A DNA stretch of 20,467 bases, taken from Corynebacterium sp. Its GTDB lineage: Bacteria > Actinomycetota > Actinomycetes > Mycobacteriales > Mycobacteriaceae. Of this stretch, positions 12,580-19,311 are shown piece after piece (position 1 is the stretch's first letter; every line of letters begins with the position of its first letter). The stretch is taken from the NCBI RefSeq assembly GCF_022712275.1, contig NZ_JALAGU010000039.1, forward strand, positions 1-20,467. The letters are read 5' to 3'. Both the position numbers and the translations under genes were made by a program. The notes beneath the pieces were generated by a model. That model saw only the letters and a program-made list of their open reading frames with translations. It did no database searches and was not told the origin of the DNA.

Positions 12580-13479
12580 TCAGCTGATCCGGTCGACGTA
12601 GGCCTCGAGCCGGTCGGAGATGTCCTCCGGCTCGCGGGCCCACCGGTTGTGCCCCAGTGTGCCGGGCAGTTCCTCGACCAGCGGGTACGCCTTCGGCATG
12701 AGGTTCGCCAGCGCCCGGCAGGAGTCCACCGTGCAGTAGTCGTCGTTGCTGTACCGGGTCAGCAGGACCGGCACCCGCACGGCCTGCAGCGCCTCCATGT
12801 ATTCCAGGTCGCGGCCACGCAGCCGGTCGAGAGAGTTCGTGCGACCGAACCGCGCCCACTCCCTCAGCTGGACACCGGACTGGCGGCCGTATCCGGAGAC
12901 ATCGAGGGGCCCGCCCGGCCAGAAGCCCAGGATCCGGCCGACAGTGCCCATGAGCAGGCCACCGACGCGCAGGCGTCGTCGTTCCGGATTCGGGAAGGCA
13001 CGGGCGAACGGCGAACCGGTCCCGACCCCCATCAGTCCGATGATTCCCAGCTCACGGGCCTCCGGGCGGGCCAGGAGCAGCGAACCGATCTGTCCGCCCA
13101 TCGAGTGGGTGAGCAGGATGACCGGGTGGTCGGCGGCGAGGTCGAGGCGCGACTTCACCGCACGGATGGTGCGCGGATAGTCCTCGGACGCCAGGTCGTG
13201 GTACCCCCACCGGTCGGTGAAGGACGCCACGGCGGTGCTGGAGCCCTGGCCACGCAGCTCACCGATACCGACCGGGAAACCGCGTCGGGAGAGCGCCTCG
13301 GCGACCGGGCGGTAGTAGTGCGCACCGACACCGAACCCCGGCCAGATCATGATCAACGGCCGGGTGGTATCACTCCCCTCGCCAGAGCCCTCCCCCGGGA
13401 ACACCGGGATGCGGGAGGCGGAGCCGTCGGGCATGACCACCAGGATGCTGGTGGCCGGGACCGTCGTCATATCAGACAT
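12580..13479 (-). CDS. Alpha/beta hydrolase, substrate unknown
   Basis: The 299 residues form a single alpha/beta-hydrolase domain without signal peptide or membrane span. The nucleophile elbow is THSMGGQ (Ser126). Candidates for the acid and base are Asp246/Asp247 in TRYSNDDYCTVDS and His277 in LGTLGHNRW. An early segment PLIMIWPGFGVGAHYYRPVA is followed by RGFPVGIGELRGQGSS, as in predicted serine hydrolases of the COG4757 type. The ATG at 13479 overlaps the gyrB end by 8 nt (ATGTCTGA); another ATG at 13470 follows the gyrB stop after one base. Neither has a strong ribosome binding site, so translation is probably coupled to gyrB. The stop is 18 nt from the convergent ssuR stop. No substrate can be named. 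Confidence 0.85.
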   Translation of the reverse strand: MSDMTTVPATSILVVMPDGSASRIPVFPGEGSGEGSDTTRPLIMIWPGFGVGAHYYRPVAEALSRRGFPVGIGELRGQGSSTAVASFTDRWGYHDLASEDYPRTIRAVKSRLDLAADHPVILLTHSMGGQIGSLLLARPEARELGIIGLMGVGTGSPFARAFPNPERRRLRVGGLLMGTVGRILGFWPGGPLDVSGYGRQSGVQLREWARFGRTNSLDRLRGRDLEYMEALQAVRVPVLLTRYSNDDYCTVDSCRALANLMPKAYPLVEELPGTLGHNRWAREPEDISDRLEAYVDRIS

Positions 13480-15532
13480 CGAGGAACCGGACATCCTTGG
13501 CGTTGCGGGTGATGAAACTGCGGCGGGCGACGACATCGTCGCCCATGAGGACGGCGAAGGTCTCGTCGGCGTCCGCGGCGTCCTCCAGGGTGACCTTCTT
13601 GAGGATGCGGTCCTGCGGATCCATGGTGGTCTCCCACAGCTCCTTGGCGTTCATCTCGCCGAGGCCCTTGTAACGCTGGATGCCGTCGTCCTTGTTGATC
13701 TTCCGGCCGGCGGCGAGTCCTTCGGCGAGCTGCTTGTCACGCTCGGCGTCGGAGAAGGCGAAGCCCGGCTCACCCTTGGCCCACTTCAGCTTGTACAGCG
13801 GCGGCATGGCGAGGTAGACGTGGCCGTCCTCGATCAGCGGACGCATGAAACGGTAGAGCAGGGTCAGCAGCAGAGTCGCGATGTGCTGGCCGTCGACGTC
13901 GGCGTCCGCCATGAGGACGATCTTGTGGTAGCGGAGCTTGTTGATGTCGAACTCATCGTGGATACCGGTACCCAGGGCGGTGATGATCGCCTGGACCTCG
14001 GCATTCTTCAGGACCTTGTCGAGGCGGGCCTTCTCCACGTTGAGGATCTTGCCGCGCAGCGGGAGGATCGCCTGGAACATCGAGTCGCGGCCGGACTTGG
14101 CGGAACCGCCGGCCGAGTCGCCCTCCACGATGTAGATCTCGGACTTCACCGGATCCTTGGAACGGCAGTCGGCGAGCTTGCCGGGCAGGCCGCCGAGATC
14201 GGTGGCGGACTTGCGGCGCACCAGGTCACGGGCCTTACGGGCGGCGACACGGGCCTGGGCCGAGGAGACGGCCTTGTTGACGATCGCCCGGGCCTCGGCG
14301 GGGTTGGCGTCGAACCAGTCGGAGACATGCTCGTTGGTGGCTTTCTGGACGAAGCCCTTGATCTCGGAATTACCGAGCTTGGTCTTCGTCTGCCCCTCGA
14401 ACTGCGGGTCACCGACACGCACGGAGATCACCGCGGCGAGACCCTCACGGCAGTCGTCACCGGTGAGGTTCGGCTCCTTGTCCTTGAGCATCTTGTGGTC
14501 ACGGGCGTAGCGGTTCATCAGGGAGGTCAGCGCAGCGCGGAAGCCCTCCTCGTGGGTACCGCCCTCGACCGTGTTGATGGTGTTGGCGAAGGTGTGGACC
14601 GACTGCGCGTAACCGGAGTTCCACTGAAGGGCGATCTCGACCTCGTGGTCGTCACCCTTGACCTCCAGGTCGATGACGCTGGGGTGCACCGGGGTCTTCG
14701 ACTTGTTGAGGTGGTCGACGTAGTCCTTGAGACCGTCCGGGTAGTGGAAGACCTTGGTGCGCACCTTCGGTGCGTCCTTCTTCTCCTCCAGGGCCTCTTC
14801 GTCCGCGGTCTTCGGGGCGGCAGCCTCGTCGGCGGCGGCGTCCTCGAGATCTTCGGCCTGCTCGACGACCTGCTTGCGCTCGTCGGTGAGCGTGATGGTC
14901 AGGCCCTTGTTGAGGAAGGCCATCTCCTGGAGGCGGCGGGAGACCGTGTCGAAGTTGTAGGTCGTGGTCTCGAAGATCTCCGGGTCGGCCCAGAACCGCT
15001 GGGTGGTGCCGGATCCGCGGGCCTTCTTGACCTGCTCCAGTTCCTCGGGGATGGAGTGGTCGAAGACCTGGTGCCAGAGGTAACCGTCGCGCCTGATCTC
15101 GGTCTCGACGCGGGTCGACAGGGCGTTGACCACGGAGATACCGACACCGTGCAGACCACCGGAGACCGCGTAGGCCTGGGAGTCGAACTTGCCGCCGGCG
15201 TGCAGCTCGGTCATGACGACCTGGACGGTCGGACGCCCCGTCGGGTGCATCTCCACCGGGATACCACGGCCGTTGTCGGAAACCTGGACGGAACCGTCGT
15301 CCTTGAGGGTCACCTCGACACGGTCCGCGAAACCTGCCATCGCCTCATCGACGGAGTTGTCCACGACCTCCCAGATGAGGTGGTGGAGACCGCGCTCACT
15401 GGTGGAGCCGATGTACATACCCGGACGCTTACGGACCGCCTCGAGGCCTTCCAGGATGGTGATCTGGTCTGCACCGTAATCCTCGGACCCGTGGTGGGAT
15501 TCCGGTCCAGCGTTCATCTCAGCCTCAGCCAC
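13472..15532 (-). CDS. gyrB: DNA gyrase subunit B
   Basis: GyrB is the ATPase subunit of gyrase. The 686 residues show the GHKL ATPase motifs (VVDNSVDEAMAG, DNGRGIP, SGGLHGVGISVVNAL), the QTKTKLG loop lysine region, and the TOPRIM domain with EGDSAGGSAK and the metal-binding DADVDGQH. Quinolone-related positions around EGDSAGG and PLRGKILNVEKARLDK look wild type. A Glu/Ala/Asp/Lys-rich insert of about 45 residues (near QAEDLEDAAADEAAAPKTAD) lies in the transducer domain; mycobacteria have a comparable insert. The GTG at 15532 follows AAGGAG (15544-15549) by 11 nt. A GTG at 15544 overlaps that site and is unlikely; an ATG at 15517 is the other option. Confidence 0.97.
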   Translation of the reverse strand: MAEAEMNAGPESHHGSEDYGADQITILEGLEAVRKRPGMYIGSTSERGLHHLIWEVVDNSVDEAMAGFADRVEVTLKDDGSVQVSDNGRGIPVEMHPTGRPTVQVVMTELHAGGKFDSQAYAVSGGLHGVGISVVNALSTRVETEIRRDGYLWHQVFDHSIPEELEQVKKARGSGTTQRFWADPEIFETTTYNFDTVSRRLQEMAFLNKGLTITLTDERKQVVEQAEDLEDAAADEAAAPKTADEEALEEKKDAPKVRTKVFHYPDGLKDYVDHLNKSKTPVHPSVIDLEVKGDDHEVEIALQWNSGYAQSVHTFANTINTVEGGTHEEGFRAALTSLMNRYARDHKMLKDKEPNLTGDDCREGLAAVISVRVGDPQFEGQTKTKLGNSEIKGFVQKATNEHVSDWFDANPAEARAIVNKAVSSAQARVAARKARDLVRRKSATDLGGLPGKLADCRSKDPVKSEIYIVEGDSAGGSAKSGRDSMFQAILPLRGKILNVEKARLDKVLKNAEVQAIITALGTGIHDEFDINKLRYHKIVLMADADVDGQHIATLLLTLLYRFMRPLIEDGHVYLAMPPLYKLKWAKGEPGFAFSDAERDKQLAEGLAAGRKINKDDGIQRYKGLGEMNAKELWETTMDPQDRILKKVTLEDAADADETFAVLMGDDVVARRSFITRNAKDVRFLDV

Positions 15533-15573
15533 AGCCTTTTCCACTCCTTGATAGGTAGAGCTTTAACCACTCC

Positions 15574-15602
15574 ATCCTACCCGGTCAGGCGTCCTCGCGT
15601 AA
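15574..15602 (-). promoter_or_regulatory. Predicted gyrB promoter
   Basis: TTACGC (15597-15602) and TAGGAT (15574-15579) on the minus strand are 17 bp apart, with a predicted start near 15567. They lie in the 77-bp gap after dciA, the longest gap between the oriC-proximal genes dnaN and gyrB. The gene can therefore be transcribed independently of dnaN-recF-dciA. Confidence 0.5.
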
Positions 15603-15609
15603 GCAGGTG

Positions 15610-16161
15610 CTATCCGTAGGTGTCCCGCGGACCGCGGCCCTTGACGTGGTACCGGCCCTTACGCCAGTTGGGCGGACGCGGCCCGTAGATCCGCAGTTCA
15701 GCGACCACGTCGCCGCCGATCTTCTTCGCGATGGTCTGCAGGATGAACGTCTGCATCAGCCGCAGGTTCGTGGCCCAGGCGGTGGAGTCGCACTCGATGT
15801 GGAGCTGGCGCTCCTTCTCCTTGTACATGACGACCTTCGTGTGCCGGGCGACGTCTTCGCCGACGATGCCGGCCCAGTTGCCGCGGATCGTGCCGACGGC
15901 GAAGTTCCGGTTCCAGCCGTTGCGTCGGATCTCGCGTTGCACCAGGTCACCGAACTTGCCCGGGTCCCTGTAACTACGGTCCATCCGCCCGTCGTAACGG
16001 GTCTTCATGCGCTTCGGCTTCGCCCCACGACGCCGCGGGTTGAACGGCTGACGGGGCGGGACCGGGGACGCCGAGAGATCGTCACCGGTCTTCTTCGCGG
16101 GCCCCGACAACCCCCGCAGTTTCTCCCACTGCGCGGCGACGGGATCGTGTGGCTCAGTCAT
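15610..16161 (-). CDS. dciA: DciA-type replicative helicase loader (DUF721)
   Basis: DUF721 proteins were identified as DciA, which recruits or loads the DnaB helicase in bacteria lacking DnaC/DnaI. The 183 residues have a basic, Pro-rich N-terminus (about 1-65, including PFNPRRRGAKPKRMK). The KH-like DUF721 domain includes IRGNWAGIVGEDVARHTKVV and LHIECDSTAWATNLRLMQTF, then VAELRIYGPRPPNWRKG. It ends in GRGPRDTYG, which I recall also at the end of the mycobacterial Rv0004 family. The ATG at 16161 overlaps the end of recF by 8 nt (ATGACTGA); an upstream in-frame start at 16206 would lie deep in recF. Part of the dnaN-recF-dciA operon. Confidence 0.92.
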   Translation of the reverse strand: MTEPHDPVAAQWEKLRGLSGPAKKTGDDLSASPVPPRQPFNPRRRGAKPKRMKTRYDGRMDRSYRDPGKFGDLVQREIRRNGWNRNFAVGTIRGNWAGIVGEDVARHTKVVMYKEKERQLHIECDSTAWATNLRLMQTFILQTIAKKIGGDVVAELRIYGPRPPNWRKGRYHVKGRGPRDTYG

Positions 16162-17347
16162 CGGTCTGTTCCGGCCCGGGATCCAGCTCAGAGAGGCGTC
16201 CTTCATCGGTCACGCGGGCGCGCACCGCATGGACCCGCGCGATATCGCGGAGGTCAGCGGGGATGTCCTCGTCGACAGCGGCCGTGATGAGCACCTGCTC
16301 GGCTTCCCCCGCCAGGTCGACGAGGGCGCGGCGACGGGCGCGGTCGAGTTCGGCGAAGACATCGTCGAGGATCACCAGCGGCTCGGTGCCGTCGGCACGC
16401 TGCATCCGGTGGGACGCCAGGCGCAGCGTCAGCGCGAAGGACCAGGACTCGCCGTGGCTGGCGAAGCCCTTGGCCGGCTGGGTGCCGAGGATCAGCTGAA
16501 GGTCGTCCCGGTGCGGGCCGGTGAGTGTGATTCCACGGTCGACCTCAGCGTCCCGTCGCCGTGCCAGGCGGGAGAGCAGCACAGCCTCGGCGACATCCGG
16601 ATCGAGCAGGTAGGCGCCGGTGGGATCGACGCCGGCGTCGGCGAGCTCGGCGTCCACCGTGGAGGTGTAGCTGATCAGCGCAGGTCGGGAACCCGGTGCG
16701 AGTCGGGCATAGGACTCCTCGACATGAGGTGCGAGATCGTGCACGACCTGCACCCGGGCCGACATGATCTCTCCGCCCAGCTGTGCGAGCTGGGCATCCC
16801 ACACGTCGAGGGTGTCCGCCACCGAAGACGCTGACGACGAAGACGCCGACTTGAGCAGTGCATTGCGCTGCCGGAGGACCTTGTCGTAGTCCGCGCGGGC
16901 GCCGGCCAGGCGCGGGTAGCGGGCGGCGACGACCTGGTCGAGGAAATGCCGGCGCTGCTCCGGTTCACCGCGGACCAGGGCCAGATCCTCCGGGGCGAAC
17001 ATGGTGGTCCGGACGATGCCGGCGAGACCACGCTGGTTGCGTAGGGAGGTGCGGTTCACCGCGGCCTTGTTCGCGCCACGGGCGTTGATGACCAGGTGTG
17101 CGGTGAGTTCGCGGCCGTGGTTGACGGCGGTGGCCGAGACGCGGGCGGAGTCGCACCCCTCGCGGACGAGGGCTGCGTCCCCGCTGACCCGGTGTGAGGC
17201 GAGATGGGCGAGGTATCCCACCGCCTCGACGATGTTCGTCTTCCCGTTGCCGTTCGGACCGGCGAATACGGTGACACCGGGGGTGAGTTCCAGGTCGAGG
17301 GACGCCCATGACCGGAAGTCACCGAGATACAGGGAACGCAGGTACAT
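16154..17347 (-). CDS. recF: DNA replication and repair protein RecF
   Basis: RecF is an SMC-like ATPase that helps load RecA at single-strand gaps during recombinational repair. The 397 residues start with YLRSLYLGDFRSWASLDLEL and carry Walker A GPNGNGKT (30-37). They end with the ABC-type GESWSFALTLRLAS signature and Walker B PLVILDDVFAELDRARR. The D-loop and coiled middle are normal. A Ser/Ala-rich patch (KSASSSSASSVADTLD) lies in the coiled-coil arm. The ATG at 17347 comes 13 nt after the dnaN stop with no obvious ribosome binding site, so coupling to dnaN is likely. Confidence 0.97.
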   Translation of the reverse strand: MYLRSLYLGDFRSWASLDLELTPGVTVFAGPNGNGKTNIVEAVGYLAHLASHRVSGDAALVREGCDSARVSATAVNHGRELTAHLVINARGANKAAVNRTSLRNQRGLAGIVRTTMFAPEDLALVRGEPEQRRHFLDQVVAARYPRLAGARADYDKVLRQRNALLKSASSSSASSVADTLDVWDAQLAQLGGEIMSARVQVVHDLAPHVEESYARLAPGSRPALISYTSTVDAELADAGVDPTGAYLLDPDVAEAVLLSRLARRRDAEVDRGITLTGPHRDDLQLILGTQPAKGFASHGESWSFALTLRLASHRMQRADGTEPLVILDDVFAELDRARRRALVDLAGEAEQVLITAAVDEDIPADLRDIARVHAVRARVTDEGRLSELDPGPEQTDD

Positions 17348-17360
17348 GCAGGTGACGGAT

Positions 17361-18560
17361 CTAGCCCGGGAGGCGGACCGGCATCAGCAGGTAGGTGAAC
17401 GGGGTCTCCGGGGTCGGGAAGGCGCCGTCCGGGCCTGCCTCAGGCAGGTCCTCGGGCTCGGGGAACAGGATCGCCGGTCGGGACGGCTGGGTGAAGCCGA
17501 AGACGACACGGTCGGTGTGGATCACACCGAGACCGTCCTTGAGGTAGCCCGGGTTGAAGGCGATGACCAGCGGTTCGCCGACGAAGGCGCAGGGCAGCTG
17601 CTCCTCGGCGACACCGATGTCACTGCCGCCGCCGGAGATAGTCAGCCCGCCCTCCTCGAAGGCCATCCGGATCTGGGAATTACCCTCGGTGACCAGGGAG
17701 ACACGGCGGATCGCGTCCAGCAGCGGGGCGATCTCCACTGTGGCCAGGGCGGTGTTCTGCTTCGGCAGCAGCGGGCGGAACTTCGGGAAGTCCGCGTCGA
17801 TGAGCCGGGTCGTGGAACGACGGTCGTCGGTGGCGATGCCGAGCAGCCGGCTGCCACCGGATGCGGCGTCCGTGTCGAGGGCGATCTCAACAGGCTCACC
17901 GTTGGAGTCCAGCGAGCGTGCCGTGTCGGCCAGGGTGCGGGCCGGGATGAGCAGTTCGGCGGAGATGTCGGCACGGGCGGGAGCCCAGTCGACGGTGCGC
18001 ACCGCGAGCCGGAAGCGGTCGGTGGCGGCGAGAACGACATGTTCGCCGTCGATCTCCATCCGGATACCGGTCAGCATCGGCAGGGTGTCGTCCCGACCGG
18101 CGGCGACGGCGACCTGACTGATGACCTCGGCGAAGAGATCCGGGTCGAGGGAACCGGCGGTCGACGGGAACTCCGGGAGGACCGGGTAATCGTCGATGGT
18201 CATCGCCGGCAGCTCGAAGTGGGAGCTGCCGCAGTTGACGAGCACCTTGGTGCCGTCGTAGTCGATACGCACCGGCTTGTCCGGGAGGGCACCGATGATG
18301 TTGGACGCCAGACGACCGGCCACGAGGATCCGGCCGGGTTCGGCGACGTCCGCGGAGACGCGGACCTTGGTGGAGACCTCCCGGTCGAAACCGGAGAGCT
18401 GGAGCCCGTCCTCGGTCGCCTCGATGAGCACACCACGCAGGATCGGCTGCGAGGCCTTGCTCGGGAGGCTGCGGGCCACCCAGGCGAGTGCCGAGGAGAA
18501 GTCGTCCTTGGCCACGGTGAAGCTGACGGACTGCTGGTCCCCCAGCTGATCGGTGGTCAC
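17361..18560 (-). CDS. dnaN: DNA polymerase III beta subunit (sliding clamp)
   Basis: DnaN forms the dimeric ring that tethers polymerase III to DNA. The 399 residues cover three clamp domains: FTVAKDDFSSALAWVARSLP at the start, LPMLTGIRMEIDGEHVVLAA in the second domain, and the conserved ending YLLMPVRLPG that forms part of the partner-binding pocket. The GTG at 18560 is preceded by AGAAAGG at about 9 nt. It is separated from dnaA by oriC, the usual actinobacterial order. A tandem repeat (18586-18607) lies 26-47 nt upstream of the start codon. Confidence 0.97.
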   Translation of the reverse strand: MTTDQLGDQQSVSFTVAKDDFSSALAWVARSLPSKASQPILRGVLIEATEDGLQLSGFDREVSTKVRVSADVAEPGRILVAGRLASNIIGALPDKPVRIDYDGTKVLVNCGSSHFELPAMTIDDYPVLPEFPSTAGSLDPDLFAEVISQVAVAAGRDDTLPMLTGIRMEIDGEHVVLAATDRFRLAVRTVDWAPARADISAELLIPARTLADTARSLDSNGEPVEIALDTDAASGGSRLLGIATDDRRSTTRLIDADFPKFRPLLPKQNTALATVEIAPLLDAIRRVSLVTEGNSQIRMAFEEGGLTISGGGSDIGVAEEQLPCAFVGEPLVIAFNPGYLKDGLGVIHTDRVVFGFTQPSRPAILFPEPEDLPEAGPDGAFPTPETPFTYLLMPVRLPG

Positions 18561-18585
18561 TCGTTCGTACCTTTCTGCAGGTCAT

Positions 18586-18607
18586 TCATTCGAACATCAT
18601 TCGAACA
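18586..18607. repeat. Two tandem copies of TCATTCGAACA in the dnaN leader
   Basis: TCATTCGAACA is repeated exactly at 18586-18596 and 18597-18607, preceded by a partial unit (TCAT, 18582-18585). Each unit contains the palindrome TTCGAA, and the 11-bp period puts both on the same DNA face. It lies just upstream of dnaN. Confidence 0.75.
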
Positions 18608-18674
18608 CCGGCGCCGTCCGGGTTCCCCGGCGCTCCCGGCACGGGTTCACGGGCCCGTTGTGTGCCCCCAGAGT

Positions 18675-18692
18675 AGTCCACAGTGGTGGACT
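18675..18692. repeat. Inverted repeat with 7-bp arms between dnaN and the DnaA box cluster
   Basis: AGTCCAC and GTGGACT are separated by AGTG. The left arm overlaps a one-mismatch DnaA box (TAGTCCACA, 18674-18682). It may be a paired weak DnaA site or a protein operator. Confidence 0.45.
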
Positions 18693-18849
18693 CCCGCGAG
18701 GCCCGTCCGGTCTTCTTCTGTCTCTGCCTTACGTTGTGGGCCGGAGGCTCCGTCGGACCCGGACGATGGAGCTGGCTTGTCCCCACCACCTTTTTCTCTT
18801 GAAGGACTTCATGTAGATCGCCAGTCGTAGCAGTAGGGGGTGTGGATGC

Positions 18850-18858
18850 TGTGGACAA
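18850..18858 (-). promoter_or_regulatory. DnaA box (exact, TTGTCCACA)
   Basis: Exact match to TTRTCCACA on the minus strand; the dnaN-proximal member of the exact boxes. Confidence 0.85.
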
Positions 18859-18917
18859 CCGGGAATCCGGGCAGTTCGGGGCGGTTGCTGTCGTGTGGAG
18901 TCACCGGTGGCCGACCC

Positions 18918-18946
18918 TGTGGATAACTCCACGGAACTGTGGATAA
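18918..18946 (-). promoter_or_regulatory. Pair of DnaA boxes (exact, TTATCCACA)
   Basis: Two exact minus-strand boxes at 18918-18926 and 18938-18946, in the same orientation and 20 bp apart, about two helical turns. Confidence 0.88.
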
Positions 18947-19008
18947 CTCGGGTGCTGGTGCCGGTGTACACCGCGTGTCCACCGGGCCATGCACGGGGAG
19001 ACGGTGAT

Positions 19009-19017
19009 TTATCCACA
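19009..19017 (+). promoter_or_regulatory. DnaA box (exact, TTATCCACA)
   Basis: Exact plus-strand match, opposite in orientation to the pair at 18918-18946. Confidence 0.87.
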
Positions 19018-19090
19018 TCTAGTGCACCACTGTGACCTGCAGAAATGCAGATTCTGGTGTTCGATCGTCGGAGTCGGTCTCCTGGGGAAA

Positions 19091-19105
19091 CACATTCTTG
19101 TAATT
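19091..19105. repeat. 15-bp direct repeat in oriC, copy 1
   Basis: CACATTCTTGTAATT recurs exactly at 19200-19214. This copy runs directly into an exact DnaA box (19105-19113), sharing one base. It is markedly more AT-rich than its surroundings. Confidence 0.8.
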
Positions 19106-19113
19106 TGTCCACA
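19105..19113 (+). promoter_or_regulatory. DnaA box (exact, TTGTCCACA)
   Basis: Exact plus-strand match, directly abutting repeat copy 1. A one-mismatch box (TTATCCACG) follows at 19126-19134. Confidence 0.87.
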
Positions 19114-19199
19114 GGCGCTGTGGAGTTATCCACGGGCGGTGGACTGCCAGGGTCCGGATCCGGGGTCGGACGCCTGAACAGTGCAGGCGGGAGCCTACT

Positions 19200-19214
19200 C
19201 ACATTCTTGTAATT
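19200..19214. repeat. 15-bp direct repeat in oriC, copy 2
   Basis: Exact copy of the repeat at 19091, 109 bp away. It continues into the palindromes TGTAATTACA (19208-19217) and ACATCGATGT (19215-19224), the latter overlapping a DnaA box. Confidence 0.8.
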
Positions 19215-19221
19215 ACATCGA

Positions 19222-19251
19222 TGTGGATAACCCTGTGGAGAATGTGGATAC
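19222..19251 (-). promoter_or_regulatory. Cluster of three DnaA boxes next to dnaA
   Basis: One exact minus-strand box (19222-19230) and two one-mismatch boxes (19234-19242, 19243-19251) lie in the same orientation at 12- and 9-bp steps, a dense array suited to cooperative filament formation. Confidence 0.8.
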
Positions 19252-19270
19252 CGGTCTGAGTTGTCCCCCG

Positions 19271-19293
19271 GCGACCGGTTCCCCACCGGTCGC
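19271..19293 (-). terminator. Stem-loop after dnaA, possible transcript end
   Basis: GCGACCGGT and ACCGGTCGC form a perfect 9-bp stem around a 5-nt loop, 18 nt beyond the dnaA stop. No T-run follows on either strand, so it is not a standard intrinsic terminator. It may stabilise the mRNA 3' end or separate transcription from oriC. Confidence 0.45.
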
Positions 19294-19311
19294 GTCTCCT
19301 TGTGTCCCCCG

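Larger units (their letters stand above)
18561..19311. other. oriC: Chromosomal replication origin (oriC), dnaA-dnaN intergenic region
   Basis: About 750 bp without a credible gene, packed with DnaA boxes (consensus TTRTCCACA). Exact matches on the plus strand are 19009-19017 and 19105-19113. Exact matches on the minus strand are 18850-18858, 18918-18926, 18938-18946 and 19222-19230. One-mismatch copies are at 18674-18682, 19126-19134, 19234-19242 and 19243-19251. Boxes near the dnaN side are mostly minus strand. A plus-strand pair sits in the centre, and a tight minus-strand trio (19222-19251) lies next to dnaA. The 15-bp repeat at 19091 and 19200, AT-rich against its surroundings, is a candidate unwinding element. 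Position and box density make the call secure; the unwinding site is inference. Confidence 0.95.

Noticed and set aside
13349..15619. A 756-codon open frame antisense to gyrB
   Set aside because: Same third-position GC artefact; gyrB on the minus strand has every family motif.
18588..18607. LexA (SOS) box upstream of dnaN
   Set aside because: TCGAACATCATTCGA has the half-sites one base too close and lacks the expected GTTC on the right, so I kept it only as a tandem repeat.
17001..18830. A 609-codon open frame antisense to dnaN
   Set aside because: It is a shadow of dnaN and recF with no recognisable motif and crosses the dnaN leader.
18729..19286. A 185-codon open frame across oriC
   Set aside because: It consists largely of translated DnaA boxes and is Pro/Arg/Ser-rich without a domain; this is origin DNA.
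19271..19293. Strong intrinsic terminator for dnaA
   Set aside because: The hairpin is excellent but has no T-run on either strand, so it is listed only as a possible transcript end at low confidence.
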